A stretch of 64,000 nucleotides of DNA from Lasiosphaeris hirsuta (taxonomy: Eukaryota > Ascomycota > Sordariomycetes > Sordariales > Lasiosphaeriaceae), in assembly GCA_030549175.1 (NCBI GenBank), contig JAUKUA010000006.1, positions 806,001-870,000 of the forward strand, in the 5' to 3' direction. How positions within the stretch are numbered: position 1 is the first letter of the stretch; every line of letters begins with the position of its first letter. The position numbers were made by a program, and so were the translations under genes. Below, one piece after another: positions 1-11,723 of this stretch. The notes beneath the pieces were generated by a model. It was given only the letters and a program-made list of their open reading frames with translations. It did not search any database and had not been told where the DNA came from.

Positions 1-153
1 CCCAACAAGTATGTGGCTTCACCACTCATAACACCGATCCCCGATCGGTGGCTTTGGCGAGTCGATGTGGATGAAGACGGTACCCTTTGGATCAGATGCT
101 AGAATTAATCTCGAGACATCAGCCCCTTTATAAGTCGGCCCCCTCTGTCAACC

Positions 154-2664
154 CTAAGCTTCACCCTCTGATTCCGAGCCGGCAAACATATCTACAGCCC
201 GCATCCGCTTTCTTGATGGTGCCGGCTTGATGGCTGACATCTGAAAACCCGCGATCGATTTAATCTCCTTCTTATCCGCCGATGGCGTATCCTCCACTGT
301 CTCACCAAGCCCACCCATTGCGGTATCTCCATCGGCAGGGCGGCCTTCGAGAACTCGGAAATCTTCGTCTGGCTTGCCATCGAGGTCGTCATCGGAGAAT
401 AGCTCTTCCACACCGGAAGAATATTGTAGCCGGGGAGACCGAGGTTCCCCATCCGTGTCGCCTGTCTCTAACATGTCGAGGTAATCCGGCCCGTCCACCA
501 ACTCTGACTGGGCTGTCACGGGTTGTTCCGACACGGGCAAAAAACCGCTTCCCTTATTACCCCCTTCCGCGGCTGAAGCTTCGACCGGCTTCCAACGACC
601 TGCCTTCTTCTCCGTTTCGCCGCGACCATTCGCTTCCTTTTTGAGCACTGGTGGGTTCTCGAAGCTAGAGACAAAGAAAGCATGGGCTGCTAGCGGGAAC
701 ACGCACCATCCTTCCCAGAGGTTCAACACAAGCCCTACGCTTCTCTTCCACTTGTCAGCACGGAGTCGGCCCCAGTTTAGCTTGTCCGACATAGAGCCGA
801 GCAGCTCAAAGGTTTTGCGATTCCGCAGTGCCGTCTCAAACAGCTGTCGGTATCGCCAGGCATGGCGGATCCCACTAGTAGATGACGAGGACAAGATGTC
901 GCTAACCACATAGAGGCCAAGCAACCGTGCAGCGCTTGTGTCGGGAGCATCGGCGGCTGTCTTATCGTCCGCCGCAGGCGAGACGCCGCGGGAGTCTTCA
1001 TCCTGGCCGTCCTTCTCTTTTGCCCCGTGTCTGTAGTCGGGATTTGCCGACGTGTAGGCAAACGGCAATTCAACGTTGGAGACAATTAGGTCGACGATCT
1101 CATCGGCGCCTCGACTCGCGTGCGTGATGGCGAACGTGGTCACACGTGCAATGTCGCCCTTCCTGATCTTTGATAATGTTGTCGGGAATCGAGCCAGCAG
1201 GTGGACAAGTTTAGCCTTTTCGATGGGGTTGAGGAAGGTATCTTCTTGCTCGTTGATTCCACCTCCCGGCTCAGCCTGACGAGCCTGTTCATCCTCAAAG
1301 TCCTCTTCGTCTGAGGAGTTATACTCAGAGTCGGACACAAATCCGTCGACTCCCGTGGTGTATTCGTAGGCCAAAGGCTGCTCGGGCATCTTCCAGGCAT
1401 GAGAGCCTTCGAAAAGGGGGATGTACTTGGCCTTTGATCGAGAACCTGTTACAATTTCCCACAATCTCCAGCGATACCATATTCCACCTTCACTGCGGGC
1501 ATCCCAAATCCAAGCCCATTTCTCATCTCGCTGCACGTCTGGACGGGACATGAGTAGGGCCTCGAACTCAGGGCCATGTTCCAATACTGATTCGATAACC
1601 TTGTGAATCATACGTAACTTCTTGATGTCTCGTGGCGGCCGCACAGGGACGTGAAGAAGACCGCCCCTGCCTATGGGGCCGCCCATGGGAGGGCCATACG
1701 AGGTCGGAGGCGCATAACCGCGCCCACCGTAGCCCGTGGACTGCGGCGCTTGGCTACCTATAGGCTCCTCGACGCGTTTTGCGCCGAAGGGGTGTGCGAC
1801 TGCTGTTGTAGATGGGAGGGTGGTCAGCCCCGATGCTATTGCGGCCGAGGAGAGATGCCTGTGCAGGGACAGGAAGAAGCCGAAGCCCAGATATCGATTT
1901 TGGAGAGCACTAACGGCGGCGTCAATATCGGTCGCCGGTGTCTCCTTGGAGAGCGTAACGATAGCCGCGATCGACTTGCGCTCGGTCCCGCCTGGCCTAG
2001 AAGGTGGTACTATCTTGACGTTCTCGACTGTGAGGGTTGTAAGAATTAGGGCCTTGATAAAGGCTGGCGAGGTGCCGGGGGGTAGATTTGCGAGGCGAAG
2101 GGTGGGCTTTGATATGGCTTTCTCCTCTGCGCGGTCAGTGGTTGCGACGGCCTCCTCTTCTTCGTCACTGGCATCGAAGGCCTTGGAAACGGACAGAGAG
2201 CCCGATTCCCGATCCTCGAAGGCCAGCCTCCCGCGACCATCGTCCGACTCCCGGTTGTATCCCGGCTTAAAATCATCGTACGGCCTTCGCTTCCCGAATG
2301 ACGAGGGCGGAGGGCCTAGGCTTCCCGGTCCGCTTTTTATGGGTGTGCCAGAAGGTGTGCCAGAGGGCGCACCGAAGTGTCTCTTTCCTGCCCCTCCTCC
2401 GAATGGTCCCGGGTTGCCGAAGGGTGCTCGTTCCTGGCCGGAGCCGAACCTCGAGGGAGTGGGGCGCGAGTAGGCGGGGCTACTGTCATCGTGATCAAAG
2501 CTCTTGACGAAGTCTTCGTAGACGGCGGCGGTCTCGGCAGCTTCTCTGCGACGCTTGGCTTCGGCCTCAGCCTTCTGGCGCTCGAATGCCGACTGCTTGC
2601 CCGGCTTCTGAAGCTTCGCCTCTACATCAGGGAACTCGGCGATCTTCTTGTTCGACGACGACAT
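154..2664 (-). CDS. U2 snRNP-associated SURP-domain protein (SR140/U2SURP-like splicing factor)
   Basis: Single uninterrupted frame of 836 codons. The ATG at 2664 (MSSSNKKIAEF) is preferred to an in-frame ATG 27 codons upstream, because the family starts with this charged coiled stretch. Visible domains in order: a basic/acidic coiled region with KRRREAAE (about 25-45); a Gly/Pro/Ser-rich linker; an RRM (about 187-273) ending in the family hallmark YLGFGFFLSLHRHL; a SURP motif (about 350-405, with IHKVIESVLEHGPEFE and WAWIWD); an acidic segment; a CID-like helical domain (about 475-690, starting LNPIEKAKLVHLLARFP); and an acidic, disordered tail. This RRM-SURP-CID order is that of SR140/U2SURP, which binds the U2 snRNP in the nucleus during prespliceosome assembly; that role is inferred from the family. 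It is divergent from the oxidoreductase at 4069. Confidence 0.92.
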   Translation of the reverse strand: MSSSNKKIAEFPDVEAKLQKPGKQSAFERQKAEAEAKRRREAAETAAVYEDFVKSFDHDDSSPAYSRPTPSRFGSGQERAPFGNPGPFGGGAGKRHFGAPSGTPSGTPIKSGPGSLGPPPSSFGKRRPYDDFKPGYNRESDDGRGRLAFEDRESGSLSVSKAFDASDEEEEAVATTDRAEEKAISKPTLRLANLPPGTSPAFIKALILTTLTVENVKIVPPSRPGGTERKSIAAIVTLSKETPATDIDAAVSALQNRYLGFGFFLSLHRHLSSAAIASGLTTLPSTTAVAHPFGAKRVEEPIGSQAPQSTGYGGRGYAPPTSYGPPMGGPIGRGGLLHVPVRPPRDIKKLRMIHKVIESVLEHGPEFEALLMSRPDVQRDEKWAWIWDARSEGGIWYRWRLWEIVTGSRSKAKYIPLFEGSHAWKMPEQPLAYEYTTGVDGFVSDSEYNSSDEEDFEDEQARQAEPGGGINEQEDTFLNPIEKAKLVHLLARFPTTLSKIRKGDIARVTTFAITHASRGADEIVDLIVSNVELPFAYTSANPDYRHGAKEKDGQDEDSRGVSPAADDKTAADAPDTSAARLLGLYVVSDILSSSSTSGIRHAWRYRQLFETALRNRKTFELLGSMSDKLNWGRLRADKWKRSVGLVLNLWEGWCVFPLAAHAFFVSSFENPPVLKKEANGRGETEKKAGRWKPVEASAAEGGNKGSGFLPVSEQPVTAQSELVDGPDYLDMLETGDTDGEPRSPRLQYSSGVEELFSDDDLDGKPDEDFRVLEGRPADGDTAMGGLGETVEDTPSADKKEIKSIAGFQMSAIKPAPSRKRMRAVDMFAGSESEGEA

Positions 2665-4068
2665 TTTGGGCGCGACTGTGTCGGCTACGCATGTTGGTGC
2701 TGGCGGTGCGCGTCGACTGCAATGCTGGAGCGACCAAGCACCCAAGCTGTATCCTTGAACCGCTCTCTGCTCTCCTGCGACGGACTGGTCTGTGCGCCAA
2801 TCTTGAATGTTGCGGCCTGGCGGCCTTCGACACGCTCACAACAGCGCTGCAGAAAGCTACAGATGCACACGCCGACTATTCTCACCCGAAGATTCTGGGC
2901 CTTTGCCCCAATGAAGGCAATACCCGTTGAAATGCCCCCTCAGGCTGTAGCGGGGCTTCCTTTGAGTTCTCTGGCATGAAGCAAGGGCGCCTTTGTCTTA
3001 TCTTATCGAGCTGCTCCAGTGATTTCTGTCGCTGACCTGTCTGTTAGTGCACCCTGTTCCGGGGGCTCCGCGGCAGGTTTACGAGAGTTGAGGTGGCTGA
3101 CCGTGACAGCCAGGAACATCATTACGAGTCCGGGAAGACGAACGGAAAAAAAAAACCGGGAGGTTCAGGGCATCATGGTTTACATGCCTTTACCTCGACA
3201 CTTGCAACTTCATTATTGTCTGCCCCGAGAGGGCCAGGCCTCAGCAGTCTATCATCGCCCGCCCGCAGTAGGCCGGGGCTGGCTGAGTTGTGGGCCCTTG
3301 AATGAATCAAGGGTGAGGTAAACCGGAATCGAAACGAGGGGCACCTTTCAAGCCAATTCCAGGCCAACGCGATTTCATGTCTTCCGAGACTTGGGCTGCT
3401 TCAGTGAATCGAGAGACAGCTGGCAATCAATGCCACAGCCTTTGTTTCTGGGTGAATCCACGGGCCAGCGAATAGTTTGTCTCCCCGCCATGGCACCAGG
3501 TCTATTGTGGGCTATTGTCGGCTTTCGCGCTTTCTATCCAAGCACCGCATATGCTGTGTTGGTTGCGTTACTTTCTTCGTTGACCTTCCCCCGCACGCCC
3601 TTTCGTCTCCTCACTTCTAATTCACCTTCCATTCTCTATCCTCCCCCTTCCTATTACAATAGGATACCCTCATCTCTTTCACGGAAGCAAAGGAGTGGCA
3701 AGCAGAGCACTTTGTCGCTCACTCACCCGCTGGGCCACGCGATCACATCTTTTTTGCTTGCCTTGCTTTATTAAGTGCGTGTTATAGCCGCCCCCGTCAT
3801 ATTGCTTCCTCCGGCTTGTTTGAAACACCTCCTGGTCCTCCCACACACGCACACACGCTCTGCCGCCGGATAAAGCAGTGCTTGGCTTGCGTTGGCTTGT
3901 GTTGGCTTTGGACGTGCTGTGTCTCTCCAAACTTGGAAACAAGGGCGCCAACACAACCCGGCGGACAGTCGCGACCCTAGACCCAAACCCTAATTTTGCC
4001 TTGCTGCCTTGCCCCCCCCTGCCCTCCCACCTCGCCTCTCAAACCTTATCATTTATTTTCCCCTCAAA
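2665..4068. other. Divergent intergenic region between the SR140-like and oxidoreductase genes
   Basis: About 1.4 kb with no convincing gene. It holds an A10 run (3146-3155), a CA-rich stretch (about 3841-3860) and, just before the downstream ATG, a pyrimidine-rich leader (about 4005-4065) typical of fungal promoters and 5' UTRs. Short open frames here are in random phase and have no recognisable content. Confidence 0.5.
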
Positions 4069-5508
4069 ATGGCAACCTCTCCTCCTTCTCTTTCTTTATC
4101 CCCCCCAAACCACGCTCCCCCGTCCTTCTCCCCTCCATCCTCGATCTTGATTATCGGCTCTGGCGTCTTTGGCCTCGGCACCGCCTGGGCTCTCGCCCGT
4201 CGCGACCTCTTCTCCCAGTCCTCCATCACTGTCGTCGATAGGGCTGACCCGGCCGATCGCGACGTGTTCCCTGCCCCCGATGCTGCCAGTATCGATACCA
4301 GCCGTGTCGTCAGAGCCGATTACGCCGATGCTGCCTACGCTGCCCTAGCCGCGGAAGCCCAAGTGCAATGGCGGAGCCAGGCTAAGCCAAGTGATCTTGG
4401 TGCTCAAGGGCGATACCATGAGAGCGGCTTGGTCCTCGTGGCCGACTCGGCACCTGTGCGACGGCCAAGCGAGGTTGTGAGCAAATCCGAGATGACTGGC
4501 ATGGACTACACCCGGTTCAGCTGGGCGAACGTGCTCTCACTGGCATCCAGAAATCCCGGGCTTGTCGGCCCCGTACAGGAGCTCCCTGATGTTGCTGCCA
4601 TTCGTGACAGAGTGGGAACTGGCGGAAGCTCCGGGTCGTGGGGATATGTCAATGAGGGCAGCGGATGGGCGAATGCCCAGACCTCGATGGCTTGGCTCTT
4701 TGACCAGGTCAAGGCAACCGGCCGGGTCAGGTTCATCTCTGGAACCATCGCCTCGCTGGAACATACTGGAACCACTGTCACTGGCGCGAGTTTGTCTGAT
4801 GGAAGTGTCCTTTCCGCCGAACTCGTCATCGTCGCAGCAGGCGCTTGGACAGGGAGTCTCGTCAACCTGTCAGGCCAAGCCATTGCCACCGGCCAGGTGA
4901 TGGGCTACCTAGACCTCACCGAAGCCGAGCAGGAACGACTCAGCACCATGCCTGTGGTATTGAACATGAGTACGGGCCTGTTTGTCATCCCTCCGAGGAA
5001 CCGAGTCTTGAAAGTCGCTCGTCATGCTTACGGGTATTTAAACCCAACCGCCCTACCAACCGCTCCGCTCTCCTCTACCATCACCTCAGCCACCTCGGCG
5101 TCTCATCCCTTGACACACCTCTCCGACCCTGGCCTGTCTATCCCTAAAGAGGGTGCCGACGAGCTACGTCAAGCTCTGCGCGATATGGTATCCCTCGAAG
5201 GGATAGCCGAGCGACCCTTTTCCAGGACGCGGCTTTGTTGGTACATGGACACACCCACAGCCGATTTCCTCGTCGACTACCATCCAGATTTCCAGGGACT
5301 CTTCATTGCGACGGGTGGGAGTGGCCACGCCTTCAAGTTTATGCCTGTCATCGGCGACAAAATTACCGACTGCATCGCTCGCAAATGCCCTCCTGAGTTC
5401 AAGGCGAAGTGGAGCTGGAAGCTAACGACGAACTTTGTCTTCACGGAAGATGGGACAAGAGGAAGCAAGCCGGGACTTGTCTTGGCTGACGAGCTGAGTA
5501 CAAGTTGA
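4069..5508 (+). CDS. DAO-family FAD-dependent oxidoreductase (amadoriase/saccharopine- or sarcosine-oxidase type)
   Basis: Single-exon gene of 479 codons. The ATG at 4069 sits in a good context (CAAAATGG) and is preferred to one 20 codons upstream. The Rossmann FAD motif IIGSGVFGLG lies at about residues 28-37, followed by an acidic residue ending the second strand (VVDRAD). The C-terminal part has RTRLCWYMDTPTADF and then ATGGSGHAFKFMP, the conserved FAD-contacting block of the MSOX/fructosyl-amine oxidase group. Cys390 in RTRLCWY aligns by context with the cysteine that carries covalent FAD in monomeric sarcosine oxidases and amadoriases. The family oxidises secondary amines to imine plus H2O2. 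The substrate (fructosyl amino acid, saccharopine, pipecolate or sarcosine) cannot be told from sequence alone. No PTS1 is visible; the C-terminus is ELSTS. Confidence 0.88.
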   Translation: MATSPPSLSLSPPNHAPPSFSPPSSILIIGSGVFGLGTAWALARRDLFSQSSITVVDRADPADRDVFPAPDAASIDTSRVVRADYADAAYAALAAEAQVQWRSQAKPSDLGAQGRYHESGLVLVADSAPVRRPSEVVSKSEMTGMDYTRFSWANVLSLASRNPGLVGPVQELPDVAAIRDRVGTGGSSGSWGYVNEGSGWANAQTSMAWLFDQVKATGRVRFISGTIASLEHTGTTVTGASLSDGSVLSAELVIVAAGAWTGSLVNLSGQAIATGQVMGYLDLTEAEQERLSTMPVVLNMSTGLFVIPPRNRVLKVARHAYGYLNPTALPTAPLSSTITSATSASHPLTHLSDPGLSIPKEGADELRQALRDMVSLEGIAERPFSRTRLCWYMDTPTADFLVDYHPDFQGLFIATGGSGHAFKFMPVIGDKITDCIARKCPPEFKAKWSWKLTTNFVFTEDGTRGSKPGLVLADELSTS

Positions 5509-6312
5509 TCATGTGATGGGCAAATGGGTCACATGAGGACTACAAAGATGTAAGTTGTGTCAACACAACATGTTGGGACATCACATTTGGGAAAATGTTT
5601 TGCTCAAATAGTTGGTATTTGGTGGCTGAATACCACGACTAAAAAGACGCGGAAGACGCAAAACGCTATATGCCAGTAATCAAGCTGGAAGTGCAATACG
5701 CACCCAGAGATTGTTGAGGCAAAGCAGCAGGAATTCCAGCGATCCAGTAGTTGAGTGTCAGATGCCACCGTAAACTTTCGCTGTGGGGCGCGAACTTGCC
5801 TGCCCGCCCACATTTTACGCTTGTTCCTGCGAGAGTCTGCTGCCTTTGGCGCTGACAATTGATTCGTTGGGCCAGTCAGTCAAGCAGTCGCAGTCTCTGT
5901 AGACCATCAGTAGTCTGTTTGCCCTTCGGCCTCCACGCAACACCCTCCTTGGGGCTGCAGATTAGGACGGCAATCGACCTGCGCACATTGCCGCCGCGCG
6001 CACTTCGTCGACGATCTCATGCGCAATCTATGTAATATACGAGGCGATCCGCCTCGAGCGAAACTCGAAAAATCGATCCTGCTTAATTTCCTTCATTCCT
6101 GAACGCCGGTGCAATGCTGTGAAAAAAGGACGGAAAATGGTACAAATCCGGACGTCAACCTCTACGAATGCGAGGCTGTGGTCCAGAAGGCTTTTTGTAG
6201 GGTATGGTGTCGTGAACTCATGAAGAGGGTTGTGTGGGGTAGTGTACAAGTCGTCTGTTGGGTTGAGTGCAGTTAAGACTCCACCGTCTACCAGTGGCAG
6301 TTTCGAAGGATC
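5509..6312. other. Convergent intergenic region (3' ends of oxidoreductase and TBP)
   Basis: About 800 bp between two convergent genes. I see no gene, RNA or repeat. Short open frames (for example 5604-5858 on the minus strand) have no family signature. It presumably holds the two 3' UTRs. Confidence 0.5.
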
Positions 6313-7275
6313 TTAGATCTTGCGGAAATCTAGGAAGGACATGTCAGTCGTGTCGAACACACAGCAAGTAACAGTCAAACCAACCTTGCAGCACGGGGTA
6401 GATCATCTCGAAGGCTTGATAAATCTCCTCGCGGACCTTGGCACCGGTAAGAACAATCTTGCCACTCACGAAGATGAGCAAGACAATCTTCGGCTTTATC
6501 ATACGATAGATAAGACCAGGGAACAACTCGGGCTCGTAAGAGCTGAAGTTGTGATGCTTGGACGCCAGGCCCTCAAGACGAATGGGGAACTTGATATCGC
6601 AAGATCCGACGATATTCTGAATCTTGAAATCTGTGAATTTCGCGTTGAAGCCGAGCTTTTGGATGATGCGAGCGTACTTGCGCGAGGCAAGCTTTGAATC
6701 ATCCTCGGACTTGGCGCCAGTCACCACCATCTTTCCGCTTGCGAAAATGAGCGCCGTGGTCTTGGGCTCGCGGATGCGCATGATAACGGCCGCAAAACGC
6801 TTGGGGTTGTACTGTTTTGTCCAGTCAGACTTTGCCAGTCTTTCACCTGCCCACTTTGCAGCGAGCCAAATGTGAGAGTCATCTGAGCACACATACCTCG
6901 GCGTTTCTCGCGTGCAGAGCAATCGTCTTGAGATCCAAGCGGCAATCAAGATTGACCGTTGCGACGATATTCCTGATTTGAGTCAGCCCACAAGCCCCCC
7001 GAATGAACCGAATAGGTTTCCTACTGGAGCGTGGGCGTCAAGCCACTTCCGTTGGGCGCTGCGCCAGGCGTTGCAGCAGGAGTCGCGGGAGTCACCCCAG
7101 TACCGTTTGCGGCTTGAGATCCTAGCTGTTGGCCACCATTGACCGCAGATCCCTTGTCATGAGCGGTCGAGGGAGGCGTGAGCTCGCCAGCCGCGCCGGG
7201 AAACGACAGAGATCCAGGTGCAGTGAAGGCCTTAGCCTGCGCAGCGTTGGAAGGATGAGTCTGAATAGCCTCCAT
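6313..7275 (-). CDS. spt15: TATA-box-binding protein (TBP)
   Basis: Four exons on the minus strand: 7275-7025, 6972-6897, 6811-6385 and 6329-6313, joining in frame to 256 residues. Donors are GTAGGA, GTATGT and GTTGGT; acceptors are CAG, CAG and TAG. The N-terminal about 85 residues are a variable Ala/Gly/Pro/Thr-rich segment ([13 protein letters not shown]). The rest is the near-invariant saddle core: [37 protein letters not shown] and, in the second repeat, [20 protein letters not shown]. The last exon encodes only DFRKI. TBP nucleates pre-initiation complexes of RNA polymerases I, II and III in the nucleus. The tiny 17-nt final exon and the unusual donor GTTGGT before it are the only oddities. 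The in-frame reading across all three junctions makes the exon structure secure. Confidence 0.97.
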
Positions 7276-10200
7276 CTTTTCTGATGTCTGAGAAATGCGA
7301 GTTTTGTTTTTGTCAAAGGCTCGTTTCTTGAACAGAACTGCGTCAAGAGTGTTAGGTCGGGACAAATGGATTTAAAAAGAAATTTCAAAAAGTTGGTTGC
7401 GCAGGGGATTTGCAAACAGGATGAATGTGATTGTTGGCAGAGAGATGGTTTTTGGAAGAAGCGCAAATGTGAGAATTTTTGCGGGGTGGTATTGTTTTGC
7501 TGGGGAAAATAGCAGTGAATGGAGAAGAGAGGTAGCTAGGTTGGGACGAAAGATGGGCCAATTATCTTGCCGTTGTTGCGAGGGTGGCCAAATTGGGTGT
7601 TGAATGGTAAAGGGCAACGATGGCAAAAGTCAGCGGGGATGCTTACCAGGTGCGGGAGATGAACAAATTAATGTCTCCCCCTCCACTTGCTGCTCGCAGC
7701 TATCAACCTTTTTGGTACCGTCGAGATATCTCAATCAAGACGACCTGAAGGAGATGAATCGACTATGCTTGTGCAATAAAGCGTCGGCGATGATGGGTTT
7801 TCCGTTCGCGCTCGGCGGCGACGGTGAGGATGTGATCAAGGTGGTTGCCTTGATGATGCGGGCCTGATGCAGGTTCGCAGCACACTTCAGGGCTCACGGC
7901 AAGGAGAACGTCTTCTTCGGTCCTGGATATCTAGCAAGTTGCACTGTGACCTGTGCAAATGGGTCTTCTATTGTCTCGACGATTAAATGGTGACGGCGAC
8001 GAAGGAGTTCAGGTGTTTTAGAGGAGAAAGGTGCCGCGATGACGAGCCGTCGGGGATCCTTTGTCCAGAAAGACGGTTGATCTCCTGTCAGTCGAGTCGA
8101 CAGTTTAATCCTTAACCTAAATGAGAGATGCGCCCACACAACGCAGGTTCGGAAAGAGAAGAATGTAAATGCACGACAGCGGCAGACGAGGCTGAGCTGT
8201 GGTGGTTGAAGACGGTGCTTCGGTGAGGAAGGTGAGGGGTGTGTGGTGGGGGAGGGAAAAAAAAATCGAGGCCGAACGTAGGTAGCAGATACGTAGGGCC
8301 GGTCGGGACTTCCGCGCAAGAGTCTCGAAACAAACGGGTTGGAGGGAGCGCGGGCTTCTTATAATTTTTGCCCAGTCTGCGCTAGCTCGCCTGAGGCAGC
8401 AACGCTAATTATGTGGCGGCGGGCCCCTTGGTCTTTGATGTTTGGGGAGGCGCACTAGGGCTCCCTGCACCCAATCACCGGCCTGGACGCCCAGACTTTA
8501 TCTAATCTGGACCACACACCTCCTGCCTTCTGCTCGCCTCCTGAGCACCTTCGACTATGTACCGGTACTTCCCCCAAAGCGACCCTGCCCAACCCGCCCA
8601 CTCAAACCTGCGCATTCCCGTTTGCCTTTAGTGAACCCAGCAAGCCTAGCAAGTCGCGATGGCGACCAGAACTCACCACACCCTCCTTGTCCCTGAAACA
8701 CGTTGCCTCTTTTGCCCTTCCCCTGACCTCCTGAGCGCAACCTCATACTTCCTTCGACCACGGTAGCTCCTCTCCATCAATCGGTTTTCTATCCAAATCC
8801 GCCTCACACATTATTTTCACGACGGCGACGACCGCATACTCTTGAATCGCCAACCAACAACAATTACGCTCTCCTTTATACCCACGGTATACGCAGATGA
8901 GGTGAAGCAAACACTCACGAGTGCCTTTACGACACAGCGACATCCTCGGTTCATGCACTACTGAGCGGTAGGCAGATGATCGCCGCTTCCGCAACAAGCA
9001 ACAAGCACCCGAGACCCGAAGGCTCCATCAGCCGTTTGACTTCCACGACAACAACTTTATGTTGCTTGCTCCGCCTCGCTTTCCGTTATTTTGTTACGGT
9101 TTATTTTGGGTGTCGATATCAAGCCAGCTCTCCCTGAATTATGGTGCGGCATTCTTGGGGGAAAGGAAAGGGCCTTGTCACGTTCCGAAAACGCTTGTGT
9201 CGCTCCGCTATTTCCTACAATTTCTCGTGTACAATGGTCAGGCTATGGACTGGACTGTCAACTACGCCGGACTCCAGCTCTACGAATCAGCTCAACAAAA
9301 ACACGCCGGCCTCGACGGCTTCAAACACAGTCGCCTCCTCGACAAGTCGCGTTGCTATTTTATTTGCACACAATACCAGCTACCATGGCCTTGAGACAAG
9401 GTAAGGTGTGCTGAACCCTCGTGAAGGACAACAAAATTTGTCCGCCTGAGGCAGCCTGACAGCTCTGGATTCCCAATGCTGTGACCACCACTTCATCAAA
9501 ACGCAAGAAGCTAGCCATCATTCAATGCCGCTCGCAGTCACAACTTCTACTGATGAATGACTTGCAGTTTCTCTCGCAGATGCACTGCGGCTATGTCAAC
9601 TGCAGCTAAACTTGGACCTGGCAAGATGCCACTGACTCGCTAATTAGTTTCAGCCCTGTCTGCCTGAGCTCTGGATGCACCTTCCATTCCGACTCAAGAA
9701 ACTTGACCTATTTCCCAACTGCGCAACACCGAAAAAAAAAATTGGAAAAAGAATTTAGGTGATGGCGTTATTGGCTGCAAATAGCAATTGCCTCACCGTA
9801 AGTGTCGGCTTGACAATATTCTAGGCGAGTAAAACACTGACTGACACTGCATCAACGCTGCCCTGCAACGGGTCGTGGTGCCCTGTTTGTCAGGCTGGAA
9901 CCTTGTTGCCCGCCTGAAAGTACTGGTACCTCGCGCGAAGAGATCGGCCCGTGTGGCTCAAAGCGTCCTATCCCTGCCGTCTGCGTTTCCAGAGCACCAG
10001 CCTCACCTATGACTCATTCCTATTCCCACCCACCGCAGATTCCACAATTCTCAAAACCGAGTCCATGCCACCCGAGGAAGGGCATTTTTTGCTTTCATTC
10101 TCACCAGGCTCTCCTACCTAGATCGCCAGGAACACGGCTGCCTCGGATGTCCGAAGGGACAGACGTGATGCATTCCTGTGATCCTACGTTGGCTCGACTT

Positions 10201-11723
10201 TACGACTTGTTTTGCAAGTCCGCGAATGATTGACGTGATGGGTAGTGCAAGGAAGACAAGAAAAGAAAAGAAGGCCAAAGAAGTGAGGAAAAGGGGCTCC
10301 TAGCTAGGAGGCCGCATTTGCTTTTTGCGCAAAATCTGGACGGCTCTGTGCGTTGTGGCCTCTTCGGGCCTCGCTGGGCGCACCCCCCTTTTCCCCAGCC
10401 AGGGTTGCGCGGGGGGCGACCAGCGTCCCCAACCCTCTCACATGCAAGTGTGTTGGCTGCATAGAAAAGCCGGCGGGTTGCATTACTGCCGCGACTCATT
10501 GGGCATGGAAAATATCCTAGCGCTTAAAACAGGCTGGTATCATGGCTTGGGTCTGACGGACGGGACGAGGTGTGAGAGAGCGCAACCGTCGAAAGACTCG
10601 GTCGCGGCCTTCTGGCTGATGCTGTTCGCATTCCAGATATTGCTGTCGGCTGTATTGGGTATACAGGCACTATATATTAAGCAGCTTCTTTTCTGCTTTC
10701 GCTCGTTGTCTGCCCTTTGCGATTTACACCCCATGGGATGCGACGGACGGAATTTCGGTGCTTCGGTGCTTCGTAATGTCGTCGTGCCGGGCCCGTATGA
10801 TTGGGTGCCCGGCTTCGCTGGGAGGCACGCTCGCGTCAAAACCGCGCGCAACAGGGCCTAAACCCCAAATCTGCTCACAGCCAAGTCCAGACTCACTTCA
10901 TCACGCTCGCCCGCCGCACGGTCCTCTAGCCGTGTTGATGCAACGAGAGGCCAGAGAGTAGTAAATTTGACCGTCGGTTTTTTGCGTTACAGCATGTAAC
11001 TCCGCGACGCGAAACCAAGCCATGCTGTAATCACGGGCGGGTGGGGACGCATTTGAGGAAAGGCCCAAGGTCCTCTCATCGCGACGTCACGGCATTGCTC
11101 AGGTGACTGCTGTTGTGGCTGGATGCCGTGGGATTATCGGCTGCTGATGCTGATGCTAATGCTGATGCTTTGCATGATGGCATGCATGCGATGCGCATTG
11201 GTAAGAGTTCTGCCGTTGCTGTGTTAGGAAAGTATCACGTCGGTCCGTCAGCCCATCGGGTAGGTATCAAGCCATGGGATGGGGTTGAGACTCGGCGCGT
11301 TGCCGAGGCTGATGATACATAGGTACTGCACGTCAGGCTCCATTCAACGAATGCTGACGGGTGTTTCTATCGGCACGGTTTCGGCCACGTCTTGGATCCC
11401 CACTGGGAGGAAACAAAGACCAACCTAGACGGCACTGAGAGGCTTCCCTACTAACGCTTCAAGAGCTGAGTCAGCCGACCACAACTTCCGGCAACGCTGC
11501 TCGCGTTTTCTATCGTCTCTGGTTCCATTGCCTGGCAGACTTGTCAGGTCAATGGGTGTATCAAGTTATTCTCATATCAAACAATATCTTCGCAGACCGC
11601 TCTATGGGGTTTCTCCTGCCCTCAGAGTACCCTGGGCAACATGCACAGACAACCAAGGTAACACCACTCCCCAAGCACAATGTCCAATCGTCTCTGCCCT
11701 AATCAACATGTCCCACAAATCCA
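7276..11723. other. Gene-poor region upstream of TBP
   Basis: About 4.4 kb without a gene I can support. The part next to TBP (7276-8340) is probably its promoter and leader. 8460-8760 is C-rich on the plus strand. 9059-9414 is unusually poor in stop codons in all three forward frames and ends near ATGGCCTTGAGACAAG followed by GTAAGG, which looks like a splice donor, but no partner exon with protein-like content was found downstream. 9733-9741 is an A9 run. 11137-11170 carries GCTGAT repeats. An untranslated exon or non-coding RNA is possible. No domain-bearing frame is visible on either strand. Confidence 0.4.

Noticed and set aside
3310..3345. Minus-strand TTTCGATTCCGG resembling a B box
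   Set aside because: No A box or cloverleaf upstream on that strand.
10325..10861. 178-codon plus-strand open frame in the gene-poor region
   Set aside because: No domain, odd residue mix (many Cys and Trp), no splice or start context; looks like chance.
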